NCBI RefSeq assembly: GCF_002898515.1
Contig: NZ_PPFX01000004.1
Coordinates: forward strand, 51,485 to 115,484
Length of the DNA stretch: 64,000 nt
From: Geothermobacter hydrogeniphilus
Lineage (GTDB): Bacteria; Desulfobacterota; Desulfuromonadia; Desulfuromonadales; Geothermobacteraceae
Reading direction: 5' to 3'
In this document: positions 27,303 to 34,974 of the stretch, in pieces
Numbering within the stretch: the first letter of the stretch is position 1
Layout: the number at the start of each line of letters is the position of its first letter
Position numbers and translations under genes: made by a program
Notes under the pieces: model-generated
Database searches by the model: none
What the model was told of the DNA's origin: nothing
The model's input: the letters and a program-made list of their open reading frames with translations, nothing else

Positions 27303-27905
27303 ATGAGTGTACTGGTTGGAAAGCAGGCCCCCGAGTTCACCGCCGCCGCCGTCATGCCCGACGGCAGCATCAATGCCGAGTTCAAGCTCGCCGATTACAA
27401 GGGCAAATATGTTGTCCTGTTTTTCTATCCGCTGGACTTTACGTTCGTCTGTCCGACCGAGTTGATCGCCTTCTCCAAGCGTATCAAGGAATTCGAAGAG
27501 CGTGGCGTGCAGGTCATCGGCTGTTCCATCGATTCGCAGTTCACCCATGTCGCCTGGCGCAACACCCCGGTCGACGAGGGGGGTATCGGCCAGGTCACCT
27601 ATCCGCTGGTTGCGGACGTCAAGCACCAGATCTGCCAGGCCTACGACGTGGAATTCGAAGCCGGTGGCGTCGCTTTCCGCGGTTCCTTCCTGATCGACAA
27701 GGAAGGCGTCGTTCGGCACCAGGTGGTCAACGATCTGCCGCTGGGACGCAATGTCGACGAAATGCTGCGCATGATCGATGCCCTGCAGTTCACCGAGCAG
27801 TACGGTGAAGTCTGCCCGGCCGGCTGGAACAAGGGAGACGAGGGAATGAAGCCGAACGCCGAGGGCGTCGCCTCCTACCTTGCGTCCAACGCCGAGAAGC
27901 TGTAA
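27303..27905 (+). CDS. 2-Cys peroxiredoxin
   Basis: Thiol peroxidase of 200 residues (AhpC/TSA family) that reduces hydrogen peroxide and organic peroxides. Peroxidatic Cys50 lies in FTFVCPTE and the resolving Cys in EVCPAGW near residue 170, typical of the 2-Cys Prx1 group. AAGGAG lies 9-10 nt before the ATG at 27303. The 150 nt after the xer gene are AT-rich with a TTGACAGTC box near 27221 and TAGAAT 17 nt later, a plausible sigma-70 promoter. A strong terminator follows. Confidence 0.96.
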   Translation: MSVLVGKQAPEFTAAAVMPDGSINAEFKLADYKGKYVVLFFYPLDFTFVCPTELIAFSKRIKEFEERGVQVIGCSIDSQFTHVAWRNTPVDEGGIGQVTYPLVADVKHQICQAYDVEFEAGGVAFRGSFLIDKEGVVRHQVVNDLPLGRNVDEMLRMIDALQFTEQYGEVCPAGWNKGDEGMKPNAEGVASYLASNAEKL

Positions 27906-27959
27906 AGTGAACGAAGCGGCGGGGTGTTTGCCGCTTTGGATTATTTCATCAACACGCAA

Positions 27960-27990
27960 GGGGGCCCTGGATGGGGCCCCCTGTTCTTTT
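27960..27990 (+). terminator. Terminator after peroxiredoxin
   Basis: Stem GGGGGCCC / GGGCCCCC with a 6-nt loop, followed by TGTTCTTTT on the plus strand. It lies 55 nt past the peroxiredoxin stop. Confidence 0.75.
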
Positions 27991-28013
27991 GCCGCGGGAA
28001 AAAGAGTTGAACG

Positions 28014-29300
28014 ATGAGACTGAGTGTCGCCACCAATTTCGATCCGCAGTTGATTGAATCCCTGAAGGATTACCCGGTTGTCGAGCTGTTCGGCAAGCTG
28101 CGGGAGGACGTGGTCGGAGGAGGGCGGGCGCCCTACCAGCTGGGCAAGGTTTCCCGACGGCAGCTCGCCGAGCATGTCGCCCAGGCACGGGGCGCCGGAA
28201 TCGCCTTCAACTACCTGCTCAATGCCGCCTGCCTGGGGAACGTCGAAATCACCCGCAAGGGGCAGAAGAAAATCAACCGGCTGCTGGAGTGGATCAGTCG
28301 CATCGGCGTAACCTCGGTGACCGTCGCCACCCCCTTCATGTTGCAGCTGGTCAAGACCCGGTTCCCGCAGCTGCGGGTCCGTATCTCCGTATTCGCCGGC
28401 GTCGACCGGGTGCGCAAGGCCCAGATGTGGGAGGAGATGGGGGCGGATTGCATCGTGCTTGACAGCATCCTGGTCAACCGCGAACTGCAGACCCTGCGGG
28501 AGATCCGCAAAGCGGTCCGTTGCGACCTGGAACTGATGGCCAACAACAACTGCCTGTCAGGGTGTTCCATGTCGCCGATGCACATGAACGCCCTGGCGCA
28601 TGCCGGCCAGACCGGGAGTGAGAACAAGGGATTTTTCGTCGACTGGTGCTTTCTCAAATGTACCGCGATGAAACTGGAAAATCCGGTCAATTACATCCGT
28701 TCCGAGTGGATTCGTCCCGATGATCTGCCCATCTATGAACAGCTGGGCTACGACTTGTTCAAAATTGCCGAACGCGACCTGCCGACCGAGATTCTGCTGG
28801 CCCGGGTCAAGGCCTATGCCGCCCGGCGTTTTGACGGCAATCTGCTCGATCTCATTCAGCCGTACGGGTTTCAGGGCATCAAGGAAGGGGCCCGTTATTA
28901 TCGTCGCGGGCTCGGCTGGATGCTGCGGTTCCTGATCCGTCCGGGTCTGGTCAATCCGTTACGGCTGATACCTCTGAAACGGCTGGCGGAACTGCGTGGC
29001 ATGATCCGGCCGCTGGAGGGGGATCCGCCGGTCTACATCGACAACCGTGCCCTGGACGGGTTCCTGGAGCGGTTCCAGGATCAGAGTTGCCGCGATGTCG
29101 ATTGTGAAGATTGCCGCTGGTGCCACCAGTTTGCCGCCAGGGCGGTCCATATCGATAGCGCCAGTCGGGATCAGGCCCTTGCCGCTTATACTGAACTCTT
29201 TGATTCAATGCATGGCGGCGATATGTGGCGCTATCTGCCGCAGAAGAAGAACGGAGTGCCGCATGGGGGGAGTTGTCGTGATCCGGAATGTTCAAGTTGA
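28014..29300 (+). CDS. Peptidase-U32-family-like protein
   Basis: 428-residue protein resembling the U32/collagenase-like family, whose better-known members act in tRNA or ubiquinone hydroxylation and carry Fe-S clusters. Seen: an N-terminal TIM-barrel-type start (RLSVATNFDPQLIESLK), the block ELMANNNCLSGCSMSP near 180, FVDWCFLKC near 210, and a C-terminal cysteine cluster (CRDVDCEDCRWC) near 360-370. The cysteine pattern suggests an iron-sulfur protein. AAAGAG lies upstream of the ATG. Its 3' end overlaps the convergent IscU-like gene by 9 nt. The substrate is unknown. Confidence 0.8.
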   Translation: MRLSVATNFDPQLIESLKDYPVVELFGKLREDVVGGGRAPYQLGKVSRRQLAEHVAQARGAGIAFNYLLNAACLGNVEITRKGQKKINRLLEWISRIGVTSVTVATPFMLQLVKTRFPQLRVRISVFAGVDRVRKAQMWEEMGADCIVLDSILVNRELQTLREIRKAVRCDLELMANNNCLSGCSMSPMHMNALAHAGQTGSENKGFFVDWCFLKCTAMKLENPVNYIRSEWIRPDDLPIYEQLGYDLFKIAERDLPTEILLARVKAYAARRFDGNLLDLIQPYGFQGIKEGARYYRRGLGWMLRFLIRPGLVNPLRLIPLKRLAELRGMIRPLEGDPPVYIDNRALDGFLERFQDQSCRDVDCEDCRWCHQFAARAVHIDSASRDQALAAYTELFDSMHGGDMWRYLPQKKNGVPHGGSCRDPECSS

Positions 29301-29663
29301 GCGGTGCGACCGGTAGTCCCGGATGGCCGCGTGCAGGGCGTCGGCGGCCAGGTTGGAACAGCTCAGTTTCTCTTCCGGCAGACCGCCGAGGGCGGCGGCG
29401 ACATCCGCGTTGCTGATCCGCAGCGCCTGCTGCAGGGTCTTGCCGTTCGCCAGCTCCGTCACCATCGACGAGGTGGCGATAGCGGCCGCGCAGCCGAAGG
29501 TCTTGAAGCGGATGGCGGTGATAACGTCCTGTTCAATCCGCAGGGTGATGCGCATGATGTCGCCGCACTCGATATCCCCGACCTCGCCGATGCCGTCGGC
29601 ATCCTCCAGTTCACCGGCATTGCGCGGATGCTGGAAATGGTCCTTGACGGTTTCGTTGTACAT
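29292..29663 (-). CDS. IscU/NifU-N-type Fe-S scaffold
   Basis: 123-residue scaffold of the IscU family. The three conserved cysteines lie in IECGDIM, FGCAAAIATSS and LSCSNLAADAL, with the conserved Asp next to the first. It begins MYNETVKDHFQHPRN, the usual family start. It is 9 nt downstream of tupC and could be co-transcribed with the tungstate transporter; no IscS or IscR gene is nearby. It may supply clusters to the tungsten enzymes, which is inferred only from position. Confidence 0.92.
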   Translation of the reverse strand: MYNETVKDHFQHPRNAGELEDADGIGEVGDIECGDIMRITLRIEQDVITAIRFKTFGCAAAIATSSMVTELANGKTLQQALRISNADVAAALGGLPEEKLSCSNLAADALHAAIRDYRSHRST

Positions 29664-29672
29664 CGATTGTCC

Positions 29673-30377
29673 TCAAGCCCGGGCTTTTAACGGCAAGGGA
29701 ACGTCTTCCCGATCTTCTTTCTCACCAGGCGGACCCGCGAGTATGCCATCGCACAGCGGCAGGATCGTGGCCTTCAGTCGTCGCGGCTGCTGCTGATCAT
29801 GGCTGGCCAGCACCACGGTGACACCCTTTTCGGAGAGGTCGGTGACCAGTTGCTCGAACATGGGCAGTGCCTCGGTGTCCAGGCCGGCGCCGGCCTCGTC
29901 CAGCAGCAGCAGCCGCGGACGCAGCACCAGCGCCCGCGCCAGGGCTACCCGCTGGATTTCGCCGCCGGAGAGGTTGTCGCTGTGTCGGGATTCGAAATCC
30001 TCCAGGCCGACGGCCGCCAGCGCCCGTTCGATGCGGCGGCGCTGCAGGTCACCCTTGACATCCCGCAGGCGCAGGCCGAAGGCCAGGTTCTGGTAGACGG
30101 TACCGTTGAAAAGAAACGGACTCTGTTCAACCAGCGTGATCTGGTGGCGCAACTTCCGGCGCTGCCTCGGGCCGGTCACCGGTTCTCCGGCAAACCACAG
30201 TTCCCCCTGTTGCGGGACCAGCAGCTGCGCCAGCAGCTGCAGCAGAGTGCTCTTGCCCGCTCCGTTGGGACCGGTCAACAGGTAGCGTTTGCCGGCCTGC
30301 AGGTCGAGAGTGTCCACCCGCAGGGTGAAGTTGTCACGCTGGAAAACGACGTTGCGTAACTGCAGCAGGTACTCCAT
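29673..30377 (-). CDS. tupC: Tungstate ABC transporter ATPase
   Basis: ATPase of the tungstate importer, 234 residues. Walker A is GPNGAGKSTLL, the Q-loop is VEQSPFLF, the signature is LSGGEIQRVALARAL, Walker B is LLLLDEAGAG and the switch His is in LASHDQQQ. An in-frame GTG at 30386 overlaps the tupB stop, but the ATG at 30377 has GAGG 8 nt upstream and is preferred. Specificity for tungstate rests on the tupA partner and the tungsten enzyme cluster. Confidence 0.93.
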   Translation of the reverse strand: MEYLLQLRNVVFQRDNFTLRVDTLDLQAGKRYLLTGPNGAGKSTLLQLLAQLLVPQQGELWFAGEPVTGPRQRRKLRHQITLVEQSPFLFNGTVYQNLAFGLRLRDVKGDLQRRRIERALAAVGLEDFESRHSDNLSGGEIQRVALARALVLRPRLLLLDEAGAGLDTEALPMFEQLVTDLSEKGVTVVLASHDQQQPRRLKATILPLCDGILAGPPGEKEDREDVPLPLKARA

Positions 30378-30382
30378 CCGGT

Positions 30383-31069
30383 TCACCTCTGTTGCATCAG
30401 GTTGAGAAACAGGTTGATGACCAGCGCCACGCTCAGCAGCACCATGCCCAGGGCCAGTCCGAAGGCGAATTCGCCCTTGCTGGTCTCCAGGGCGATGGCG
30501 GTGGTCATGGTGCGGGTGTAGCCGCGGATGTTGCCGCCGAGCATCATTGCCACCCCGACCTCGGCGATGACCCGGCCGAACCCGGCGACGATGGCCGCCA
30601 TGACGCCGAAACGAACTTCCCGCAGCAGCTGCCAGGTGCCGCGCAGCCGGCCGGCACCGAGGGTCAGGGCGGTCGGCAGGATGCGCGGGTCGGCGCCGGT
30701 CACCGCCGACAGGGTGTAATTGGCGATGATCGGGGTCGCCAGCACCGTCTGCCCGGCGATCATCGCCCAGGGGGTGAAAAGCAGCCCGAGAACGCCCAGA
30801 GGCCCCTGACGGCTGAACAGCCCGAACAGCAGCAGTCCGACGACCACCGTCGGCAGTGCCATCAGGGTGTTCAGCAGGGTCAGGACGATCCGTCGTCCGG
30901 GAAAGGTGCCGACGCCGACCGCCGCTCCGAGCGGTACCCCCCCGACGGTTGAGAACACCGTCGCTGTCAGGGAGGTGGCCAGGGAGACTCCGACGGCGCC
31001 CAGCACCTCCCCGTTGAGGTGGATGATCATGCCGAGCGCGGTGCCCAGCGATTCAAGCAGGTAACCCAA
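30383..31069 (-). CDS. tupB: Tungstate ABC transporter permease
   Basis: Inner-membrane permease of 228 residues with five or six hydrophobic helices. The cytoplasmic EAA-like loop GRVIAEVGVAMMLGGNIRGYTR is characteristic of the TupB/ModB group. The start is TTG at 31069 with GGAG 6 nt upstream. It sits between tupA and tupC, 12 nt from tupA and overlapping the tupC region by coupling. Confidence 0.94.
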   Translation of the reverse strand: MGYLLESLGTALGMIIHLNGEVLGAVGVSLATSLTATVFSTVGGVPLGAAVGVGTFPGRRIVLTLLNTLMALPTVVVGLLLFGLFSRQGPLGVLGLLFTPWAMIAGQTVLATPIIANYTLSAVTGADPRILPTALTLGAGRLRGTWQLLREVRFGVMAAIVAGFGRVIAEVGVAMMLGGNIRGYTRTMTTAIALETSKGEFAFGLALGMVLLSVALVINLFLNLMQQR

Positions 31070-31081
31070 GTTCGGCTCCTG

Positions 31082-31876
31082 TCAATCAGCGACGTAAAAG
31101 AGCTGTTCACCGCCGCGGCGATAGCCGGTGATCAGTTTTCTGCCGGTGTCCGAAGTGAGGAAATCCATGAATTTCCGCGCCAGCTTAACCTTGACATGGG
31201 GGTGTCGGGCCGGGTTGACCATGATGACTCCGTAGGGATTGAATAGTCTTTTGTCCCCTTCGACCATGACTCCGAGGTCAATCTTATCCCGGTAGGCGAG
31301 GTAGGTGCCGCGGTCGCTCAGGGTGTAGCCGCGACGTTCGTCGGCCATGGTCAGAACCTCGCCCATGCCGCGGCCGGCCTCAAGGTACCAGTCACCCTCC
31401 GCCTTGATGCCGGCGGCTTTCCAGAGCTGGAGTTCGCGGGTGTTGGTGCCGGAATCATCCCCGCGGGAGACAAAGGTCGCCTGTGCCAGCGCGATTTTGG
31501 TCATCGCCGCCACCGCGTCCTTGAGCCCCTGGATACCGGCCGGGTCGCTTTTGGGGCCGAGAATGACGAAATCGTTGTACATCACATCCCGCCGGTCGAC
31601 GCCGTAGCCGGCGGCCACGAACTTGTCCTCCTTGCTGCGGGCATGGACCAGCACCACGTCGACATCGCCGGTTTCTCCAAGTTTCAGAGCCTTACCGGTG
31701 CCGACGGCGATGACGTCGATATGGCAGTCATTGGCTTTTTCAAAGGGGGGCAACAGTTCGGCCAGCAGCCCGGAGTTTTCGGTTGAGGTGGTGGTCGCCA
31801 GGCGCAGATGTTCGATGGCGAAGGCGGGCATTGCGAGCAGGACCAGCAGGGCTGTTATCACGAAATGACGTAACAT
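31082..31876 (-). CDS. tupA: Tungstate-binding periplasmic protein
   Basis: Periplasmic receptor of 264 residues with a signal peptide (ITALLVLLAMPAFA). The TupA anion-binding signature LATTTSTENSGLL follows directly after it, and GDVDVVLVHARSKED and RGDDSGTNTREL complete the pocket. These residues distinguish TupA from molybdate-binding ModA. GGAGGA lies before the ATG. It follows the porin by 56 nt, so outer- and inner-membrane uptake genes form one operon. Confidence 0.96.
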   Translation of the reverse strand: MLRHFVITALLVLLAMPAFAIEHLRLATTTSTENSGLLAELLPPFEKANDCHIDVIAVGTGKALKLGETGDVDVVLVHARSKEDKFVAAGYGVDRRDVMYNDFVILGPKSDPAGIQGLKDAVAAMTKIALAQATFVSRGDDSGTNTRELQLWKAAGIKAEGDWYLEAGRGMGEVLTMADERRGYTLSDRGTYLAYRDKIDLGVMVEGDKRLFNPYGVIMVNPARHPHVKVKLARKFMDFLTSDTGRKLITGYRRGGEQLFYVAD

Positions 31877-31932
31877 GTTCTGTCCTCCTAATGATCACCC
31901 GGATCCGGCACGGGCCGGACCCGGATTGGCTG

Positions 31933-33189
31933 TTAATAGTAAAACTGTGCCTGTAACCTGAAAACCACATCATCGCTGTCGTTTTGCAGATCGTCCTGCA
32001 CGAAGGTGAGATCGGTCTGCAGCTTGGCCAGATGCTTATTGAAATAGTAGTTGACGCCGACCTGGGTTTCGGACTTGTCAAACTCTGCCGAGACCCGTCG
32101 GGTTGCCGTTTTGCTGTCGGAGTCGATGGCCGCATAACGTACGCCGACCTCCAGGGTCTGCGGGAGAACCTGGTAGCCCGCCTGCAGGTAATAGCCGTCC
32201 GCATCCCAGTCCTCGCCAAGTTCCGGGTCGGCATTCATGGCGTAATATTCGCCTGCTATGGTCAGGGCCGACCATTTGTAGTTGACGTTGGCTGTCATGA
32301 CCTGCACCTTGAGGTCCTTTCCGTAGGCGGTGGTGAACTCTGCCTTGGTCATGGCATCGAGGTTGAGCGCCTTGTCGAGGACATCGTTGTCTTTGTCGAA
32401 ATTGCTGCCGACGTCATCACCCGTGACCGTGTTATAGGAAAATGAGGCGCCGAGGTTCAGCAGGACTTGTTGGGGCGGAAAGCCTGCTTCATTCATCCTG
32501 AAGGAGCCAAACGGGTTGATGTCGATGCGTCCGTTGTACATCAGGTGATTGTCGGGATTGCTGATGTTCGGACCATTGCCGTTAAATACCCCGACGCGGT
32601 ATTGCAGCAGTTCGTGTTTAAAGCTGCCGGCAACCTGAATCCCCTGATCCCGTCCGAAATTGAAGGTGTCATTGGCCAGCGAGCGGTCGGGGAAAAGCTG
32701 CCGCGAAGCCGAAGTCAATTCCTGACGGGCCTGCGGGGGTTTGAACTGGCCACCCTGCAGCACCAGCGGAGCCCCGAATGTGTAATTGAGATAGGCATCT
32801 TCGGTTTTGAAGCCGCCGGCCATCTCTCCCTGAAATTTGTAACCGAATTTCCTGTTGACCAGGTGCCCTTTCAACTGGATTTTGAAACGGCGGATATCAA
32901 AGTCACTCTTGTTGTTTCTGGCTGAGTCATCATAGTCGCTATAGCGGTAAATCAACTGGGCATAGCCGCCGATCTGCGCCTTGTAGTTGCCGTCGGCCGT
33001 TTCGATCGTCATCCCCTTGCCCGGCTGGTAGTAGGCAAGAGCGGGATTCCTGGTTGCCTCGGCATAGTCTTCGGCGGTAATCACGCCTTTGTCTTTGAGA
33101 ATGTCCTCCAGGGTACGGGCCTTGGCTGCCGGAGTCAGACAGGCCATCAATAAGATTGCTGCGACACACGAAATTACACTGCGAATCAT
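31933..33189 (-). CDS. OprP/OprO-type anion porin
   Basis: Outer-membrane barrel of 418 residues in the phosphate-selective porin O/P family. A signal peptide (CVAAILLMACLTPAAKA) is followed by a short helical region and then beta strands beginning KAQIGGYAQLIYRYSDYDD, with DIRRFKIQLKGH. The chain ends in an aromatic residue (QAQFYY), as outer-membrane barrels do. An AGGAAGG site precedes the ATG. Position upstream of tupABC and downstream of tandem riboswitch candidates suggests it passes tungstate; the ion is inferred. Confidence 0.88.
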   Translation of the reverse strand: MIRSVISCVAAILLMACLTPAAKARTLEDILKDKGVITAEDYAEATRNPALAYYQPGKGMTIETADGNYKAQIGGYAQLIYRYSDYDDSARNNKSDFDIRRFKIQLKGHLVNRKFGYKFQGEMAGGFKTEDAYLNYTFGAPLVLQGGQFKPPQARQELTSASRQLFPDRSLANDTFNFGRDQGIQVAGSFKHELLQYRVGVFNGNGPNISNPDNHLMYNGRIDINPFGSFRMNEAGFPPQQVLLNLGASFSYNTVTGDDVGSNFDKDNDVLDKALNLDAMTKAEFTTAYGKDLKVQVMTANVNYKWSALTIAGEYYAMNADPELGEDWDADGYYLQAGYQVLPQTLEVGVRYAAIDSDSKTATRRVSAEFDKSETQVGVNYYFNKHLAKLQTDLTFVQDDLQNDSDDVVFRLQAQFYY

Positions 33190-33218
33190 TGAACCATTCC
33201 TTCCTGTTAAATCTCAAT

Positions 33219-33281
33219 TCAACGTCCATGACATGAGCAGCGATGCCCTCGGATCGGACAGCTTCTGCTCGCCTCAAACAT
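33219..33281 (-). CDS. 20-codon leader peptide with HRCSCH motif
   Basis: Very small reading frame starting ATG at 33281 with an excellent AAAGGAGG site 6 nt upstream and a TGA at 33219-33221, 29 nt before the porin start. The product is MFEASRSCPIRGHRCSCHGR, rich in Arg, Cys and His. Part of its ribosome site lies in a hairpin. It could be a translational leader regulating the porin-tup genes or a small metal-binding peptide. No assigned family is recognised. Confidence 0.55.
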   Translation of the reverse strand: MFEASRSCPIRGHRCSCHGR

Positions 33282-33290
33282 CTGAACCTC

Positions 33291-33319
33291 CTTTCCTGGT
33301 GTTGATTTTGCCGGGAAAG
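33291..33319 (-). promoter_or_regulatory. Hairpin overlapping the leader-peptide ribosome site
   Basis: On the minus strand CTTTCCCGG pairs with CCAGGAAAG across an 11-nt loop. The 3' arm supplies the first bases of AAAGGAGG, so folding would partly mask initiation at the leader ORF. Confidence 0.45.
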
Positions 33320-33419
33320 AAGCGCAGACACCTCAGGCGCAAGTGCAGTCAGACAACCCGGCGCCCGGCAAGAGTGCCGGTCCAGCTTATCCGACCACCA
33401 GAACAGAAAAGGGTGGCTG

Positions 33420-33517
33420 ATTCTCCTTTCCAAGCGTGGGAGGCCCGGTCGTTTCCAACCGAACCCATAGGCCGCGCACCGTAGGAATAATCCGCCAGGT
33501 GAAACGGCTCGGAGAAA
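33420..33517 (-). ncRNA. Moco/Tuco-type riboswitch candidate 2 (porin-tup leader)
   Basis: Minus-strand element closed by TTCTCC / GGAGAA (P1), with CCGAGCC near its 5' side, an internal GGCC..GGGTTCGG region, a six-base-pair stem capped by a GAAA tetraloop (CGGTTG-GAAA-CGACCG) and the 3' segment GGGCCTCCCACG. The core recurs at 33807-33908 and before aor. A GNRA tetraloop is a hallmark of the molybdenum/tungsten cofactor RNA class, and the downstream genes handle tungstate. The ligand assignment is by motif and context. Confidence 0.78.
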
Positions 33518-33530
33518 TAAGAATATTTAT

Positions 33531-33692
33531 CCTGAATCAGTGAGATTATCACCGGCGAATAGCGCAAATCATTGATCTGCCTGCGCTTCCCAAAAATCAC
33601 CGGCGAACCTATGGGTGCGCCTCAGATTTTTGAAAATCGCATTCAGGCCAAGCACTTGCACTCTTCATCCGGCATAAACCCACTGATTCAGG
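33531..33692. mobile_element. 162-bp MITE, copy 3
   Basis: Inverted ends CCTGAATCAGTGAG / CCCACTGATTCAGG, flanked by the exact direct repeat TTTAT. It lies between two riboswitch copies on the porin-tup leader. It is the most diverged full-length copy but has the same length as the others. No coding capacity. Confidence 0.92.
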
Positions 33693-33741
33693 TTTATTTC
33701 AGATGGTTGTTTGTGGTCAGGCTCCTTTTGTCGGCAACAAA

Positions 33742-33777
33742 AACGGGGTCCCTTTCACGATGGAAAGGAACCCCGTT
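33742..33777 (-). terminator. Terminator directly after riboswitch candidate 3
   Basis: Stem AACGGGGTTCCTTTC / GAAAGGGACCCCGTT on the minus strand with a single internal mismatch and a 6-nt loop, followed by TTTGTTGCC. It is 30 nt downstream of riboswitch candidate 3, which suggests that element acts by transcription termination after moeB. Confidence 0.82.
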
Positions 33778-33806
33778 GGATGCACCACGAGTGTTGCATC
33801 GGTTTG

Positions 33807-33908
33807 AGTTCTCCTTTCCAAGCGTGGGAGGCACGGCTGTTTCCGACCGTACCCATTGGCCGTTCACCCTGGGGTCAAACCCGGTAGGTGATGCGGCTCG
33901 GAGAGCAG
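33807..33908 (-). ncRNA. Moco/Tuco-type riboswitch candidate 3 (intercistronic)
   Basis: Strongly similar to candidate 2: CTCTCCGAGCCGC, GGCCAATGGGTACGG, a GAAA-capped stem and TGCCTCCCACGCTTGGAAAGGAGAAC. It begins 20 nt after the MoeB-like gene stop and is followed by a terminator. Candidates 2 and 3 therefore form a tandem pair, now split by the terminator and a MITE. Confidence 0.76.
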
Positions 33909-33928
33909 TAGATTGTTATCCGTTGATA

Positions 33929-34747
33929 TCAGAACGTAATTTCGTCAATCTCCATGTCGAGCAGGTTGAAGATGAGTTGTCGGTTGCGCAATGGCCGTCC
34001 CTGTTCGAGCAGCAGCTTGCAGACTTCACCGACCTGGAAACTTGCCGCCAGCGCCGGGGTGAAGGAGGGATTGCCGAGTTGTGCCTCGACCCCCTTGCCG
34101 CCCTGCCAGTGGCGATAAATCTTTTTCAGTGTGCCTTCTCCGGGAAGAATGGTTGCCACGTGCCCGTACCAGCCGGCGATGGCGCCGTGAACCAGGGGCA
34201 ACTGCAGGGATTCACACAGCTCTTCCAACTCCAGCCGGGCCGGAACATTATCTACCGCATCGATCACGCAGTCAACACCGGAAAGCAGTTCGGCACCGTT
34301 GTCCCTGCCCAGCAGCGCCCGGATCGGGGTCAGGGTCACGGCCGGGTTGACTTCGCCGATGCGTTCCGCCGCGACCTCGACCTTGACCCGGCCGAGGTTT
34401 TTCGGTGACGAGAGCAGCTGGCGGTTGAGATTGTTCTCCTCGAAGATGTCATCATCGATGGAGATGATCCGGCCGACGCCGAGGCGCGCCAGTTGTTCAA
34501 GGATGTAGCCGCCAAGGCCGCCGGCGCCGATCACGGCAACCGTGCTGCGGAACAGCCGCAACTGCTGCTCTGTTGAAATCATCTGCTGGTTGCGCTGGTA
34601 GCGGGCCGGCAGCAGCCCGGCCTGAAGAATGGTTTCCTCGACTTCGGCGACGGGCCGGTTGAATCGTTCACCCGCCTGCTGCTGGTCATGCCAGGAAACC
34701 AGCCCGTCCGTGGCCCGTTCATGGAGAAATATCCGCAACGCGTCCAT
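33929..34747 (-). CDS. MoeB/ThiF-type sulfur-carrier adenylyltransferase
   Basis: E1-like enzyme of 272 residues expected to adenylate the C-terminal Gly-Gly of the adjacent MoaD-like protein for pterin cofactor sulfur insertion. The ATP site is VAVIGAGGLGGYI near residue 70, with the conserved DDDIFEENNLNRQ, Arg/Lys pair and DAVDN. The N-terminal ~55 residues form an additional helical region. The usual catalytic Cys after the crossover loop is not obvious. The ATG at 34747 is preferred over a TTG at 34753 because GGAGG lies 9 nt upstream. Confidence 0.9.
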   Translation of the reverse strand: MDALRIFLHERATDGLVSWHDQQQAGERFNRPVAEVEETILQAGLLPARYQRNQQMISTEQQLRLFRSTVAVIGAGGLGGYILEQLARLGVGRIISIDDDIFEENNLNRQLLSSPKNLGRVKVEVAAERIGEVNPAVTLTPIRALLGRDNGAELLSGVDCVIDAVDNVPARLELEELCESLQLPLVHGAIAGWYGHVATILPGEGTLKKIYRHWQGGKGVEAQLGNPSFTPALAASFQVGEVCKLLLEQGRPLRNRQLIFNLLDMEIDEITF

Positions 34748-34749
34748 GG

Positions 34750-34974
34750 TCAACCCCCTCCGACCAGGGGAAAGATGGCCAGCGTGTCCCCGTCTTCAAG
34801 GCGGCGTTCCAGGTCCACGTGGCGGCTGTTGATCATCAGGATACCGAGTTTTTCAGTCGGCAGGTCGAGCTGTTTGACAACCTGCCCGACCTTTGTCCCC
34901 GTGGGGTAGTCGCGGGTTTCGATATCGAAGCGCCCGGCGCGGAAGGTGGCAAAGAGCTTGACGGTAATTTTCAT
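34750..34974 (-). CDS. MoaD/ThiS-like sulfur carrier
   Basis: 74-residue beta-grasp protein ending in Gly-Gly-Gly, the C-terminus that becomes thiocarboxylated (PLVGGG). The start KITVKLFATFRAGR and the LEDGDTLAIFP strand match MoaD. Start and stop codons overlap both neighbours by ATGA, so the four genes aor to moeB are tightly coupled. It most likely serves tungsten-pterin synthesis for AOR. Confidence 0.92.
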   Translation of the reverse strand: MKITVKLFATFRAGRFDIETRDYPTGTKVGQVVKQLDLPTEKLGILMINSRHVDLERRLEDGDTLAIFPLVGGG

